From assembly GCA_910579205.1 (NCBI GenBank), contig CAJTTD010000003.1, positions 48,491-84,891 of the forward strand: a stretch of 36,401 bases of DNA, given 5' to 3'. The translations under genes were made by a program, and so were the position numbers. Positions within the stretch are counted from its first letter, which is position 1. Every line of letters begins with the position of its first letter. The notes beneath the pieces were generated by a model that worked only from the letters and a program-made list of their open reading frames with translations, was not told where the DNA came from and searched no databases. The DNA is from an uncultured Christensenella sp. (GTDB taxonomy: Bacteria > Bacillota > Clostridia > Christensenellales > Pumilibacteraceae). Below are positions 22,830 through 31,774 of this stretch, one piece after another.

Positions 22830-22858
22830 ATTATATAACCGCGCCGCGTCCAAGTCAA
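22830..22858 (-). promoter_or_regulatory. Promoter for the aminotransferase-cytidylyltransferase operon
   Basis: TTGACT (22853-22858) and TATAAT (22830-22835) on the minus strand are 17 bases apart. The resulting leader is about 240 bases long. Confidence 0.75.
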
Positions 22859-22885
22859 GCCCTTTTCCGAGCGCAAACCGCTATA

Positions 22886-24847
22886 TCAAGAATTGTATTG
22901 CCACGACGGGCGCGTAAAGAAATCGGTCTTAGGCTCCAAAAACTTAAGTTGGTGCGCCTTGCCCGCTATTTCGCCGAAAGACTTAAATATGTTGTCCCAC
23001 GAATAGAGCTGCTTTTCCGTCAGCCCCAAGTATTCCCTCACCGTCTCGGTGGACTTAGGCGCAATAGGGTGCGACAGCGCGGTAGCCGTCTTTATAAGCT
23101 GCAAGCCGTCCGCCACTATCTGTTTGAACGCGGCTTCCTCAAAGTCTTTTTGCAATGCGTTCATTCTGTCGGAAAGCGTTCTGTTGATGAACTTGAAAAA
23201 CTCCTCGAGCATTATCGATACGCGCGAGAACTCAAACCTATACATCGCGTTTTCGTAATCTACTATCTGTTGCGCGCATTTTTCCGATATGTCCGCCGAG
23301 ACCGCAACGTTCGGCACGGTCTGATCGCCGTTGTTGTATTTTTGAAAAGAATAGAACAGCGTGCGCACGGCGCGGTTCAAAAAGTTGGTGAACATCGACC
23401 ACTCTTTATAGACGGGGTCGCCTTGATTGGTCGGTTGCGGATTGTACGGTTTGGGCTGGAAAGGCACGCTCGCACTGTCCAAGCCAAGTCCGAAAAAGTG
23501 TGCGCGAAGCTGTTCGGGCGAATAATGCTCCAAAAGCTCTTGCGCCATGGGCGGTTTTACCTTGCCGCTGCTGCTGGCTTTGGAATTAAAAAACAGTATG
23601 TGCTTGTTAGGAACAATGGTGGGCATTTTCAAATTCCAACGCCCGTCGCAGTTGAGCGCCTCAAACAGCGCGCCCTCCGCCAACGCGTAAAAGTATATGT
23701 TATCCTCGCCTATAAACTGGTATACTTTGGCGTCGTCGTCGCACCACCAGGCTTTCCACTCTTCCGCCGAGCCGCCCTTGCTTTTCAGATATGCTTTTGT
23801 AAACGAAACGGGCGCCCACAGCGATTCGGGCCACACCCAAAAAGTCAGATCTTTCATGCCGTCCGCTTCTGGTATGCCCACGCCCCATTCTATATTGCCC
23901 GAAATGCGGAATGGTACGAGCGTTTTTCCCGTGCGGAAGCGGATATTGTTGCGCGCAAGCAGAGCGCACGCGGCTTCTCTGTCTTTAAGTCTGTCAAACA
24001 CGAGACGGCAATTATTTTTTTGCTCGTCCGCGTCGCACACGTATGCAATGCCGCTATCCTTCAACGCGCTTTCTACTGCGGGCTTGTTTTCCGCCTTGGT
24101 ATAGAGCGCGGGGTCTTTGAGCGATTCTTTGCACACGTTTGTAAGGAAGGGGCGCACTTGCGGATCGTTTTCCCAACGCTTTACGAGTTCCTTTAAGTAC
24201 GGCGCGAATTTTTCTATATCGAGATACCAATTTTTAACTTCTTTGAGTACGGGACGGTCGCCGGACAGCGTGCTTACGGGCGCGATAAGCTCTTCGGGGA
24301 AATACTGATGTCCCAGCGAACATTCGTCCGCATAAGCTTGTTCGGACTTGCAACCGTTTATGGGGCAACGCCCCACCACCTGTCTGCCGTTTAAAAAAGT
24401 GCCGCGCTCCTCGTCGTAGAACTGCTTGGTAGACAGCGCGGACAGCGCGCCGCTCGCAAGCAATTTTTCAAACACTTCGCGCGACAACTCGGCGTGCGCT
24501 TCGCCGCCTATACCGAACGCCGACGCGCCGAACAGCGAGGGCGATATAAGATAGTTATCGAGAGTTTCGAGCTGGCTGTCGTGATTCTTTTTGACGAAGT
24601 CAACGATAGAGCCGTCAAACTCGCCGCTATCGACGAGCGTGCGGTATTTTTCGACTATGGGCGAACCGTAGCAGTCGGTGCCCGACACAAATACGACGTT
24701 CTCTTCGCCTATCCTATCTTTCATGAACCGCGCAAACACGTCGGCATGAACGAACACGCCGCCGATATGCCCGAAATGCAATTCCTTACTGCCGTACGGC
24801 ATGCCCGCCGTTATCAGTACACGTTTGGGGAAATTCGGTCTATCCAC
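22886..24847 (-). CDS. Methionyl-tRNA synthetase-like class I ligase, no KMSKS
   Basis: The 653-residue protein has the MetRS N-terminus: ITAGMPYGSKELHFGH with HFGH at 24-27, VSGTDCYGSP, and a zinc knuckle (Cys161, Cys166, Cys176, His180). It also has FWVWPESLWAPVSFT and an anticodon-binding helical bundle at the C-terminus. The place of KMSKS is occupied by NSKASSSGK (421-429), so the Lys-Met-Ser core is lost, and there is an extra segment around 250-310. It may be the cell's MetRS with a diverged loop or a paralogue with another role. The start is GTG with GAGG nine bases upstream. It follows alaS by 92 bases and may share its operon. Confidence 0.82.
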   Translation of the reverse strand: MDRPNFPKRVLITAGMPYGSKELHFGHIGGVFVHADVFARFMKDRIGEENVVFVSGTDCYGSPIVEKYRTLVDSGEFDGSIVDFVKKNHDSQLETLDNYLISPSLFGASAFGIGGEAHAELSREVFEKLLASGALSALSTKQFYDEERGTFLNGRQVVGRCPINGCKSEQAYADECSLGHQYFPEELIAPVSTLSGDRPVLKEVKNWYLDIEKFAPYLKELVKRWENDPQVRPFLTNVCKESLKDPALYTKAENKPAVESALKDSGIAYVCDADEQKNNCRLVFDRLKDREAACALLARNNIRFRTGKTLVPFRISGNIEWGVGIPEADGMKDLTFWVWPESLWAPVSFTKAYLKSKGGSAEEWKAWWCDDDAKVYQFIGEDNIYFYALAEGALFEALNCDGRWNLKMPTIVPNKHILFFNSKASSSGKVKPPMAQELLEHYSPEQLRAHFFGLGLDSASVPFQPKPYNPQPTNQGDPVYKEWSMFTNFLNRAVRTLFYSFQKYNNGDQTVPNVAVSADISEKCAQQIVDYENAMYRFEFSRVSIMLEEFFKFINRTLSDRMNALQKDFEEAAFKQIVADGLQLIKTATALSHPIAPKSTETVREYLGLTEKQLYSWDNIFKSFGEIAGKAHQLKFLEPKTDFFTRPSWQYNS

Positions 24848-24939
24848 GTTACTTGACCTCTCAGAGTTGATTATTATATCGCGCGCGCAGCACTCATTCG
24901 CCGCTTACGCCGCACGTATGCCGTCGGTCGCTTACTATC

Positions 24940-26718
24940 TTATTCCAGCACCGCTTTTATGCGCCGCACTCCCGCGCTGCTCGACTGCTCTTTTACTATG
25001 CGGAAATGCCCGAGTTCGCTCGTGCGAGCAGCATGCGGTCCGCCGCATATTTCCTTACTGTACTCGCCCATCGTGTACACCTTGACCATTTCGCCGTACT
25101 TGGACGCAAAAAGTCCTACCGCGCCTTGAGCCTTGGCGTCTTCCACCGTCATTTCCTCGCAAGTTACGGGAACGTCGGCTTGTATGGCGGCATTCACTTT
25201 GTCCTCCACGGCCTTCACCTCTTCGGGCGTCATAGCTCTGCCGAAAGAAAAGTCGAATCTGAGCCGCTCGGGCGTAATGTTGCTGCCGCGCTGGTTTACG
25301 TTGGGATCGTTGAGCACGTCCTTGAGCGCTCTGTGCATGAGGTGCGTGGCGGTGTGCAAGCGCGCCGTAAGCTCGCCCGTATCGGCAAGCCCGCCCTTAA
25401 ATCTCTGTTCCGCGCCCGCATGCGATTTTTCGCGGTGCTCCTTGAACTTGGCGTCGAAGCCGTCAACGTCCACCTTGAACCCGCGCTCTTTCGCCATTTC
25501 CACCGTCATTTCGAGCGGGAAACCGTACGTGTCGTACAAGCGGAACGCCGACTTGCCGGGGATGGTATCCGTTTGCAAAAACTTGCACAGTTTTTCAAAT
25601 TCCTTTATGCCGTTTTCGAGAGTGCGCTCGAACCGCGCTTGCTCTTCGTCTATCTCGCTCTTTATCTTGGCGCGCGAGACGGCAAGCTCGGGATAGACTT
25701 CCGCGTACTTATCGACCACAGTCTCCGCCACGGCGGAATAATCGCCGAACTTAAGACCTATGGTAGAACCGAATCGTATCGCACGGCGCAACAGTCTGCG
25801 CAGTATATAGCCCTGATCGACGTTTGACGGAGTTACTCCGCGCTCGTCGCCGATTATAAAAGTAGCCGTGCGGATATGGTCGGCGACCACTCGAATGGCT
25901 TTAACCGCTTGAGCGTCGCTCGACGACTTGCCCGAAAGCTCTTCTATCTTTTTTACTATGGGCAAAAATACGTCGGTCTCGTACACGCTCGACAGACCTT
26001 GCATGTTCATGAGCGCGCGCTCGAGTCCCATGCCCGTATCCACGTTCTTTTGGCAAAGGGGCGAAAAACTGCCGTCCGCATTCTTGTTGAACTGCATGAA
26101 CACGTCGTTCCATACTTCCACGTACTTGCCGCAGTCGCACGCGGGCGAACACTCGGCGCTGCACTTGGGTTTGCCCGTATCGAAAAACATTTCGGTATCT
26201 GGGCCGCAAGGACCGGTCTGACCGGCAGGTCCCCACCAGTTATGTTTTTTGCCGAGATAGAATATATTCTCTTTTTTTATGCCGCATTTTTCCCACAGCG
26301 CAGCAGTCTCGTCGTCGCGCGGGCAATCGTCGTCGCCCATGAACACGGTAACGGCGAGCCGATCGGAACTTAAGCCCAGCTCTTTCGTCAAAAACTCGTA
26401 GCTCCACGGCACCATTTCGTTTTTAAAATAATCGCCCAAGCTCCAGTTGCCGAGCATTTCGAAAAACGTGCAGTGAGCCGCGTCGCCCACTTCGTCGATA
26501 TCGCCCGTGCGCACGCACTTTTGCGCGTCGCAAAGGCGTTTGCCCGCGGGGTGCGGCTGACCCAAAAGATAGGGCACCAAAGGATGCATGCCCGCCGTGG
26601 TAAACAATACGGTCGGGTCGTTTTCGGGAATGAGCGAAGCGGACGAAATGGGGGCATGCCCGCGCGCTTTAAAAAATTCTATCCACTTTTTGCGAAGCTC
26701 TTCGCTTGTTATTTTCAT
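24940..26718 (-). CDS. alaS: Alanyl-tRNA synthetase, short form without C-Ala
   Basis: AlaRS charges tRNA-Ala. The 592-residue protein has a class II core (FFKARGH, LFTTAGMHPLVPYLLG, HCTFFEMLGNWSLGDYF, NWWGPAGQTGPCGP, DTGMGLERA). It then has an editing domain with HTATH (455-459) and CGGPH (558-562) that hydrolyses Ser- and Gly-tRNA-Ala. It ends right after the editing domain; the usual C-Ala/DHHA1 part, about 250-280 residues, is missing and no remnant follows. An ATG seven codons upstream is less likely, because AAGGAG lies five bases before the ATG at 26718. It starts 17 bases after the epimerase gene. Confidence 0.94.
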   Translation of the reverse strand: MKITSEELRKKWIEFFKARGHAPISSASLIPENDPTVLFTTAGMHPLVPYLLGQPHPAGKRLCDAQKCVRTGDIDEVGDAAHCTFFEMLGNWSLGDYFKNEMVPWSYEFLTKELGLSSDRLAVTVFMGDDDCPRDDETAALWEKCGIKKENIFYLGKKHNWWGPAGQTGPCGPDTEMFFDTGKPKCSAECSPACDCGKYVEVWNDVFMQFNKNADGSFSPLCQKNVDTGMGLERALMNMQGLSSVYETDVFLPIVKKIEELSGKSSSDAQAVKAIRVVADHIRTATFIIGDERGVTPSNVDQGYILRRLLRRAIRFGSTIGLKFGDYSAVAETVVDKYAEVYPELAVSRAKIKSEIDEEQARFERTLENGIKEFEKLCKFLQTDTIPGKSAFRLYDTYGFPLEMTVEMAKERGFKVDVDGFDAKFKEHREKSHAGAEQRFKGGLADTGELTARLHTATHLMHRALKDVLNDPNVNQRGSNITPERLRFDFSFGRAMTPEEVKAVEDKVNAAIQADVPVTCEEMTVEDAKAQGAVGLFASKYGEMVKVYTMGEYSKEICGGPHAARTSELGHFRIVKEQSSSAGVRRIKAVLE

Positions 26719-26735
26719 GATCGCTCCTTGAACTT

Positions 26736-27563
26736 TCACTTAAGATCTTGATATAAGTTTTTTATTCCGCTCAATATGGGCGTGAATTTTATTTTCATTA
26801 CGGACAACAGCTTGTCGTTGACCGCCGAATACTCGTTGTCCGCGCCGTCGTTTTTAACGACTATATCTATGTCCGAACCGTCCTTGCGCACAAGCCGCTT
26901 TACCGCCTTGGCTATAGCAGTGTAGCTCGCCTTGTCGCCCGACACCAGATTGTAGTCGCCCTTGGGATAGTCGCCGCGCAAAAACTCGGCTATCACCTTT
27001 ACCGCGTCGTCCGCGCTTACCGCGCTTACCGTTTTGTCGCGGTCTATCGTTATCTGTTTTTTTCCGCGGCTGCCCGCAGCGACGATCTTGTTTATAACGC
27101 CGTGTCCGCCCACGCCGTAAACATTGAATATGCGCAGCGATGTGGTTATCTTGTCTTTTGCCGCAAGCACGCTTATAAGGTATCTGCCCAGCCCGTAGCC
27201 GTCTTTGGGAACGGCGTCGCCGAAATTATCCTCCGAAAAATCGACGATTGGTCGGCTTCTGTCAAGCTCCACGGCGTCGCCCACTATCAATAGTTTTTTC
27301 ACGCCGTAAACGATGGACATGTACTGTATGTTTTTGAACATTATCAAGTTGTCTGTCTCTATCGTTTCTCGTCCCTTTTCGCCCAAGCCCGCCAAATGCA
27401 AGACCGCATCGAACTTGTGCGCCTTAAAAACTGCTGCTACCGCGCGCGAATCGGTAAGATCCATCTCTTCGTGCGACGGTGCTACGATATCGAATTTTTT
27501 GCGGTAAGCCTTGATAAAAGTTTTGCCTATAAACCCGCTTCCGCCCGTTACGAGTATTTTCAT
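26736..27563 (-). CDS. NAD-dependent epimerase/dehydratase-like protein
   Basis: This 275-residue extended short-chain dehydrogenase has the cofactor loop GGSGFIG (7-13), a LHLAG segment, and FNVYGVGGHGVI later. The catalytic Tyr-X3-Lys reads YGLGR (123-127), so Lys is replaced by Arg, and the protein is shorter than GalE (about 335). The substrate is unknown; nucleotide sugars are typical for the family. GAGGAG precedes the ATG. It is first in an operon with alaS, though no functional link is obvious. Confidence 0.8.
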   Translation of the reverse strand: MKILVTGGSGFIGKTFIKAYRKKFDIVAPSHEEMDLTDSRAVAAVFKAHKFDAVLHLAGLGEKGRETIETDNLIMFKNIQYMSIVYGVKKLLIVGDAVELDRSRPIVDFSEDNFGDAVPKDGYGLGRYLISVLAAKDKITTSLRIFNVYGVGGHGVINKIVAAGSRGKKQITIDRDKTVSAVSADDAVKVIAEFLRGDYPKGDYNLVSGDKASYTAIAKAVKRLVRKDGSDIDIVVKNDGADNEYSAVNDKLLSVMKIKFTPILSGIKNLYQDLK

Positions 27564-27609
27564 GATACCACTCCTCGGTGTGCGAAAAATCGCTTTACGC
27601 TTAAAGAGT

Positions 27610-27639
27610 ATTTTAGCATAAACGCGCGCGCCTTGTCAA
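27610..27639 (-). promoter_or_regulatory. Promoter for the epimerase-alaS operon
   Basis: TTGACA (27634-27639) and TAAAAT (27610-27615) on the minus strand are 18 bases apart. No T-box or other tRNA-sensing leader lies between it and the first gene. Confidence 0.7.
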
Positions 27640-27681
27640 TTTTTTTGCCGATTTATACAAAAACGCAATGAGATTTTTTCA

Positions 27682-27715
27682 TTAAAAAAGCATAGGGCTT
27701 TTGCAAACCCTATGC
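27682..27715 (-). terminator. Terminator after fhs
   Basis: On the minus strand GCATAGGG (27708-27715) pairs perfectly with CCCTATGC (27690-27697), followed by six T. The stretch between it and the fhs stop at 27811 shows nothing else. Confidence 0.85.
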
Positions 27716-27810
27716 CGTGATATCTATACAACGCGATGTTGCCGCTTATTAGGCAGAAATATCGCTTGTGCGCTTAACGGGTATGTAGCCACGCATAGGC
27801 TTTGCGCGGT

Positions 27811-29400
27811 TTAGAACAATCCCGATATCTTGCCGTCCGCTATTTTCATGTTGACTGCGTTGGGCTTTTTGGGCAGTCCCGGCATGAGCAGTATTTCGCC
27901 CGCCACAGCCACCACAAATCCCGCGCCCGCGCGGTACTGAACGTCGCGCACGGTTATCGTAAAGCCTTGCGGTCTGCCTAATTTTTTGGGATCGTCGGAA
28001 AGCGAATATTGCGTCTTGGCTATGCACACGGGCAGCTTGTTTACAGCGTCGCCCATTTTTTCGAGGCTTTTCTTGGCTTTAGCCGTCCACACTACCTTTG
28101 CAGCGCCGTACACCTTGGTAGCCACCTTTTCCACTTTTTCGGTAACGGTGTCGCCGTCGTCGTAACTGAACATGAGCTTGGACTTTTTGCCCGTCGCCGC
28201 AACTACCGCTTGCGCAAGCGCCGTCGAGCCGTCGCCGCCCTTCGCCCAGCACTCGCACAGCTCTGCGTGCGCGCCCGCGGCGGCGCATGCGTCCGCTACG
28301 CGTTTTATTTCGTCTGCGGTATCGTCCGTGAATTTATTTATAGCCACCACTACGTTCTGTCCGAACACGTTTTTGATGTTTTCTATATGCTTTATCAGAT
28401 TGCCCATGCCCGCGTCGAGATCGCCCCCGCCGCCGTACTTGAGCGCGCGCACGGTAGCCACTATCACCGTGCAAGCGGGCGAGATGCCCGACAAACGGCA
28501 CTTTATATCGAAGAACTTTTCCGCGCCGAGGTCTGCGCCGAAGCCCGCCTCGGTAACTACATAGTCCGCATAGCTCGCCGCCGTTTTGGTCGCGATTATG
28601 GAATTGCAACCGTGCGCGATATTGGCAAAAGGTCCGCCGTGTACGAACGCGGGCGTTCCCTCGAGTGTTTGCACCAAATTGGGTTTGGCGGCGTCTTTGA
28701 GTATCACCGCCATGGCTTCGTTCGCGCCGAGCATTGCCGCGGTAACGGGCGCGCCGTCGTAGTCGTAGCCTATTATTATCCTGCCCAGCCGCACTTTAAG
28801 ATCGTCGAAATCGGCGGAAAGACAGAGCGTAGCCATTACTTCGCTCGCAGCGGTGATATTAAAGCAATCGTCGCGCGCGTTGCCGCCCACCGAAACGACT
28901 ATAGAGCGGAGCGCGCGGTCGTTGCAGTCCATGCAACGGTTAAAAGTAACCTTGGCAATTTTGAGCGGATTGCCGAAGTAAATGCTGTTGTCTATCATTG
29001 CGCACAAAAGGTTGTTCGCCGCCGTGATAGCGTGAAGATCGCCCGTAAAGTGCAGATTGATGTCGTCCATGGGCAGTATTTGCGCCATGCCGCCGCCCGT
29101 CGCGCCGCCTTTCATGCCGAATACAGGACCGAGCGAAGGCTCGCGAAGCGCGAGCGCCGTTTTCTTACCTATCTTGTTGAGCCCGTCGGCAAGACCTATG
29201 GACACCGTAGATTTGCCCTCGCCCGCAGGAGTGGGATTTATAGCCGTTACGAGCACTATCTTCGCTTTGGGGTCGTTTTTGGGTTCGACCTTAGCCACGA
29301 GATCGCCGTAGCGGTAAATGTTGGTTATGCCGAGCTTTGCCGCTATCTCCTCGATAGGACGGGGTTGAGCCTCGTAAGCGATTTCGATGTCTGTCTTCAT
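27811..29400 (-). CDS. fhs: Formate-tetrahydrofolate ligase
   Basis: Fhs uses ATP to join formate to tetrahydrofolate, making 10-formyl-THF for purine synthesis or, in acetogens, the methyl branch of the Wood-Ljungdahl pathway. The 529-residue protein has the P-loop TPAGEGKST (57-65), REPSLGPVFGMKGGATGGG, DINLHFTGDLHAITAANNLL, and VVAINKFTDDT. It is slightly shorter than the usual 550-560. AAGGAG lies six bases before the ATG. It follows a membrane protein gene by 47 bases without a terminator and probably shares its transcript. Confidence 0.97.
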   Translation of the reverse strand: MKTDIEIAYEAQPRPIEEIAAKLGITNIYRYGDLVAKVEPKNDPKAKIVLVTAINPTPAGEGKSTVSIGLADGLNKIGKKTALALREPSLGPVFGMKGGATGGGMAQILPMDDINLHFTGDLHAITAANNLLCAMIDNSIYFGNPLKIAKVTFNRCMDCNDRALRSIVVSVGGNARDDCFNITAASEVMATLCLSADFDDLKVRLGRIIIGYDYDGAPVTAAMLGANEAMAVILKDAAKPNLVQTLEGTPAFVHGGPFANIAHGCNSIIATKTAASYADYVVTEAGFGADLGAEKFFDIKCRLSGISPACTVIVATVRALKYGGGGDLDAGMGNLIKHIENIKNVFGQNVVVAINKFTDDTADEIKRVADACAAAGAHAELCECWAKGGDGSTALAQAVVAATGKKSKLMFSYDDGDTVTEKVEKVATKVYGAAKVVWTAKAKKSLEKMGDAVNKLPVCIAKTQYSLSDDPKKLGRPQGFTITVRDVQYRAGAGFVVAVAGEILLMPGLPKKPNAVNMKIADGKISGLF

Positions 29401-29447
29401 TTGTATCTCCTTTATCCGACTTGCGGTTTTTTACAAAATATTTTGCG

Positions 29448-30782
29448 CTAAGCTTTATCGGCGTTGTCATCGGCGCGGTCGGGCTTATTGCTTGCAACGG
29501 TCAATTCTTCCGCGCTCAGTTCATAAGACAGTTCGGGTATAGCCTCCGACCTGACCGATTTTTTGCTCGCCGTAATAAGCGCGGCTATGGCAAGCAACGC
29601 CGCCGCCGCAAAACCGTATATCAACGCATTTACGCCCGTAACGTCCGAAATGACGACCAAACAAGTCGCCACGATCGCAGCGCAAGCCGCCGCGGCATAC
29701 ACGGTAAGCTCGAGCAGTATGAACACCGTTCCGCTGGTAACCGTTTTTTTGACGGTCAAAAATCTGAGCCGAGTTTGACGCATAGCCACCGCGCCGCCCA
29801 AAGCCGTAAGGACCGCGCTTATCGCCAAAACGCCCGTGCCGAGCGCAACGCCGAGCTTTAAGACATACGCCAAAACGCACAGCGTCGCCGACGCGATAAA
29901 ACAAAGCGTTGCCGTAATAGACAACATCTTACTGCGCCGCTTTATCTTTAACGAACAAAAAAGCATTACGCCGCAGAACGTCGCTACGAACACGGCGGAT
30001 ATCACCGCGACATAACGATACGGCACGCCGCGCGAAAGTGAGAACAACGGCAAAAGCGCGGCGGAAAGAATAAACGCGCACTCAAACAATAACGCCGAAA
30101 AATATGTTCGCTTGTTAAGTCCGTCGTAAAACGCGCGGTATACGCTCTTAACCGACTGTATGCGTTTTCCGCCCAGCCGCGGAATTTCGTAAAACGTGGC
30201 AAAATACTGTATGAGCGCAAGTATTATGCAAGCCGCGCCCAGTACGTACGCGGTATTCATAAACGCCGCATCGCCGTCGTAAACGTAAAAACCGCAAAAC
30301 ACGCCCACGGCGCACACTGCGCCCGCGGCGGAGAAACACATAGACTGTACGGACGGGCGCGCCACGCTGTCGCGGCTCAGTCTCGCCCGTACCGAAAAGG
30401 AACAGTACCTATAAAGCAAAATAGCTATCGCAAATATCGTCGCGCCGAAGAATATCTTACACGAATCGCCCGCACCGCCGCTAGTCGCGCCGAACATCAA
30501 AACAAAAAACACCGCGGCGACTATTGCCGACACGGGCATTATCAAGTGGTATCTTCCGAATATCAACGGACTGTATCTGTGGACGACCGAATAAAATACG
30601 GGCATCAAGACAAAGGGCAATAGGCATGCGACCGCGCTGAACGCCGACGGGATCTCTTGCGAAAACCGTGCGGCGTATACGATAAAGCCGAGCAAGATCA
30701 TAACGAAATACGCCGTGGTAAATCCGTCGCACGACAGTATGATTTTTTGCATTCTGCTTTGGTATCTATCTTTTTTGCTCAA
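29448..30782 (-). CDS. Polytopic membrane protein, MFS-like transporter
   Basis: The 444-residue protein has about 12 hydrophobic helices. A middle basic loop (RLGGKRIQSVKSVYRAFYDGLNKRTY) separates two six-helix halves, and a hydrophilic acidic tail is cytoplasmic, the layout of the major facilitator superfamily. I cannot name a substrate. The start appears to be TTG at 30780-30782, because GGAG lies about six bases before it; the first ATG comes 10 codons later without a ribosome site. A near-consensus promoter just upstream drives it, overlapping the end of the preceding gene. Confidence 0.68.
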   Translation of the reverse strand: MSKKDRYQSRMQKIILSCDGFTTAYFVMILLGFIVYAARFSQEIPSAFSAVACLLPFVLMPVFYSVVHRYSPLIFGRYHLIMPVSAIVAAVFFVLMFGATSGGAGDSCKIFFGATIFAIAILLYRYCSFSVRARLSRDSVARPSVQSMCFSAAGAVCAVGVFCGFYVYDGDAAFMNTAYVLGAACIILALIQYFATFYEIPRLGGKRIQSVKSVYRAFYDGLNKRTYFSALLFECAFILSAALLPLFSLSRGVPYRYVAVISAVFVATFCGVMLFCSLKIKRRSKMLSITATLCFIASATLCVLAYVLKLGVALGTGVLAISAVLTALGGAVAMRQTRLRFLTVKKTVTSGTVFILLELTVYAAAACAAIVATCLVVISDVTGVNALIYGFAAAALLAIAALITASKKSVRSEAIPELSYELSAEELTVASNKPDRADDNADKA

Positions 30783-30813
30783 GCTCCGCTCCGCCTATCC
30801 AGAGTATATCCAA

Positions 30814-30842
30814 ATTATATATCACACGGCTCGATTTGTCAA
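30814..30842 (-). promoter_or_regulatory. Promoter for the membrane protein and fhs
   Basis: TTGACA (30837-30842) and TATAAT (30814-30819) on the minus strand are exactly 17 bases apart, a perfect consensus. It overlaps the stop of the upstream gene, so the downstream pair can be transcribed separately. Confidence 0.82.
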
Positions 30843-31745
30843 CGAAGTTTTATCGCTTTCCGCGTTTTCGACCGCTCCCACTTCCGACGCTTCTTCGCCG
30901 CCCGCCTTTTTAAAAGCCGACATTACTTCTTCCGTGGGCGCGATAAAGCTCGCGATATCCGCTGCGCCGTCTATAAACGGGAAACAGCTTTCGGCGCAGA
31001 TCGGCTTCAGTCTGCGGCACAGCGCAATGTCCGCCTCCGCTTTGACGTAATCGTCTGCGGTCTCGTATTCTTTGGTGCATTTTATAACAGTTACCGCTCC
31101 CGTACCCAAAACGAGCTTTAGCCGTTCGAGCGCGTCGCCGTCTCCGAATTTCCACAACGCTTTGAATGCACCGTCGTACAGTTTTGCGCCCGCCAAAAAC
31201 TCCACGGCGGTAAACACGCGATCGTCGGTAAAGCACGACGCGGTCAAAAGATATCCCGACGGCGCGAACTCGGAAGCCTTTTCCTCATCGTCCGCGGAAG
31301 CTATCCATTTGACGAAGCCGTAGCAGCAAAGCGCGGCGAAACAAAAATACACGAGAACGTCCGCGAGCAGTCTTACCGCAAGTATATCGAGCGAGCCGCG
31401 TATCACCACGTCGAACAAAAACGCGAGAAGAGCCGCCGCCGTAAGCCCCGCGACCACTGCGGTTACACCGCGCGCGCCGAGCGAACCCGCTATCTTGACG
31501 AACATGGAGGCTATGCTCGACCGGAGCCGATAAAACGGCTTGGCAGACAAACCGAGAAGCGTCGCAAGCACCGCCGTCGATACGGCTATCACCACTATCT
31601 GGAACTCTTGACGCATAAGCTGCGGATAGTAGACGAAATACTGCCATACGAGCGTACCGCCGAGCGCGCCGCCTATAGCGATAAGCACGGCGCGTATGAT
31701 TATGAGTTTTTTTCTGTCGTAAACGATCTCTCGTTCTTCTTTCAT
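30822..31745 (-). CDS. Membrane protein, distantly YacL-like
   Basis: The 307-residue protein has about four transmembrane helices in the first 150 residues and a soluble C-terminal part. The layout and a few positions (LLTASCFTDDRVF where YacL-type PIN-TRAM proteins have LDTSVIIDGRI) recall YacL, but the PIN-domain acidic residues are not conserved, so no nuclease activity is expected. This resemblance is tentative. GGAGG lies seven bases before the ATG. It is 29 bases after recD2 and probably in its operon. Confidence 0.55.
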   Translation of the reverse strand: MKEEREIVYDRKKLIIIRAVLIAIGGALGGTLVWQYFVYYPQLMRQEFQIVVIAVSTAVLATLLGLSAKPFYRLRSSIASMFVKIAGSLGARGVTAVVAGLTAAALLAFLFDVVIRGSLDILAVRLLADVLVYFCFAALCCYGFVKWIASADDEEKASEFAPSGYLLTASCFTDDRVFTAVEFLAGAKLYDGAFKALWKFGDGDALERLKLVLGTGAVTVIKCTKEYETADDYVKAEADIALCRRLKPICAESCFPFIDGAADIASFIAPTEEVMSAFKKAGGEEASEVGAVENAESDKTSLTNRAV

Positions 31746-31774
31746 TTCGCTCCTCCGCTTGCGAGCGTTTTCCT

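Noticed and set aside
27564..27639. T-box leader before the alaS operon
   Set aside because: No T-box consensus or specifier stem, and the leader is short.
28009..29451. Long plus-strand frame opposite fhs
   Set aside because: Antisense shadow of a well-conserved gene.
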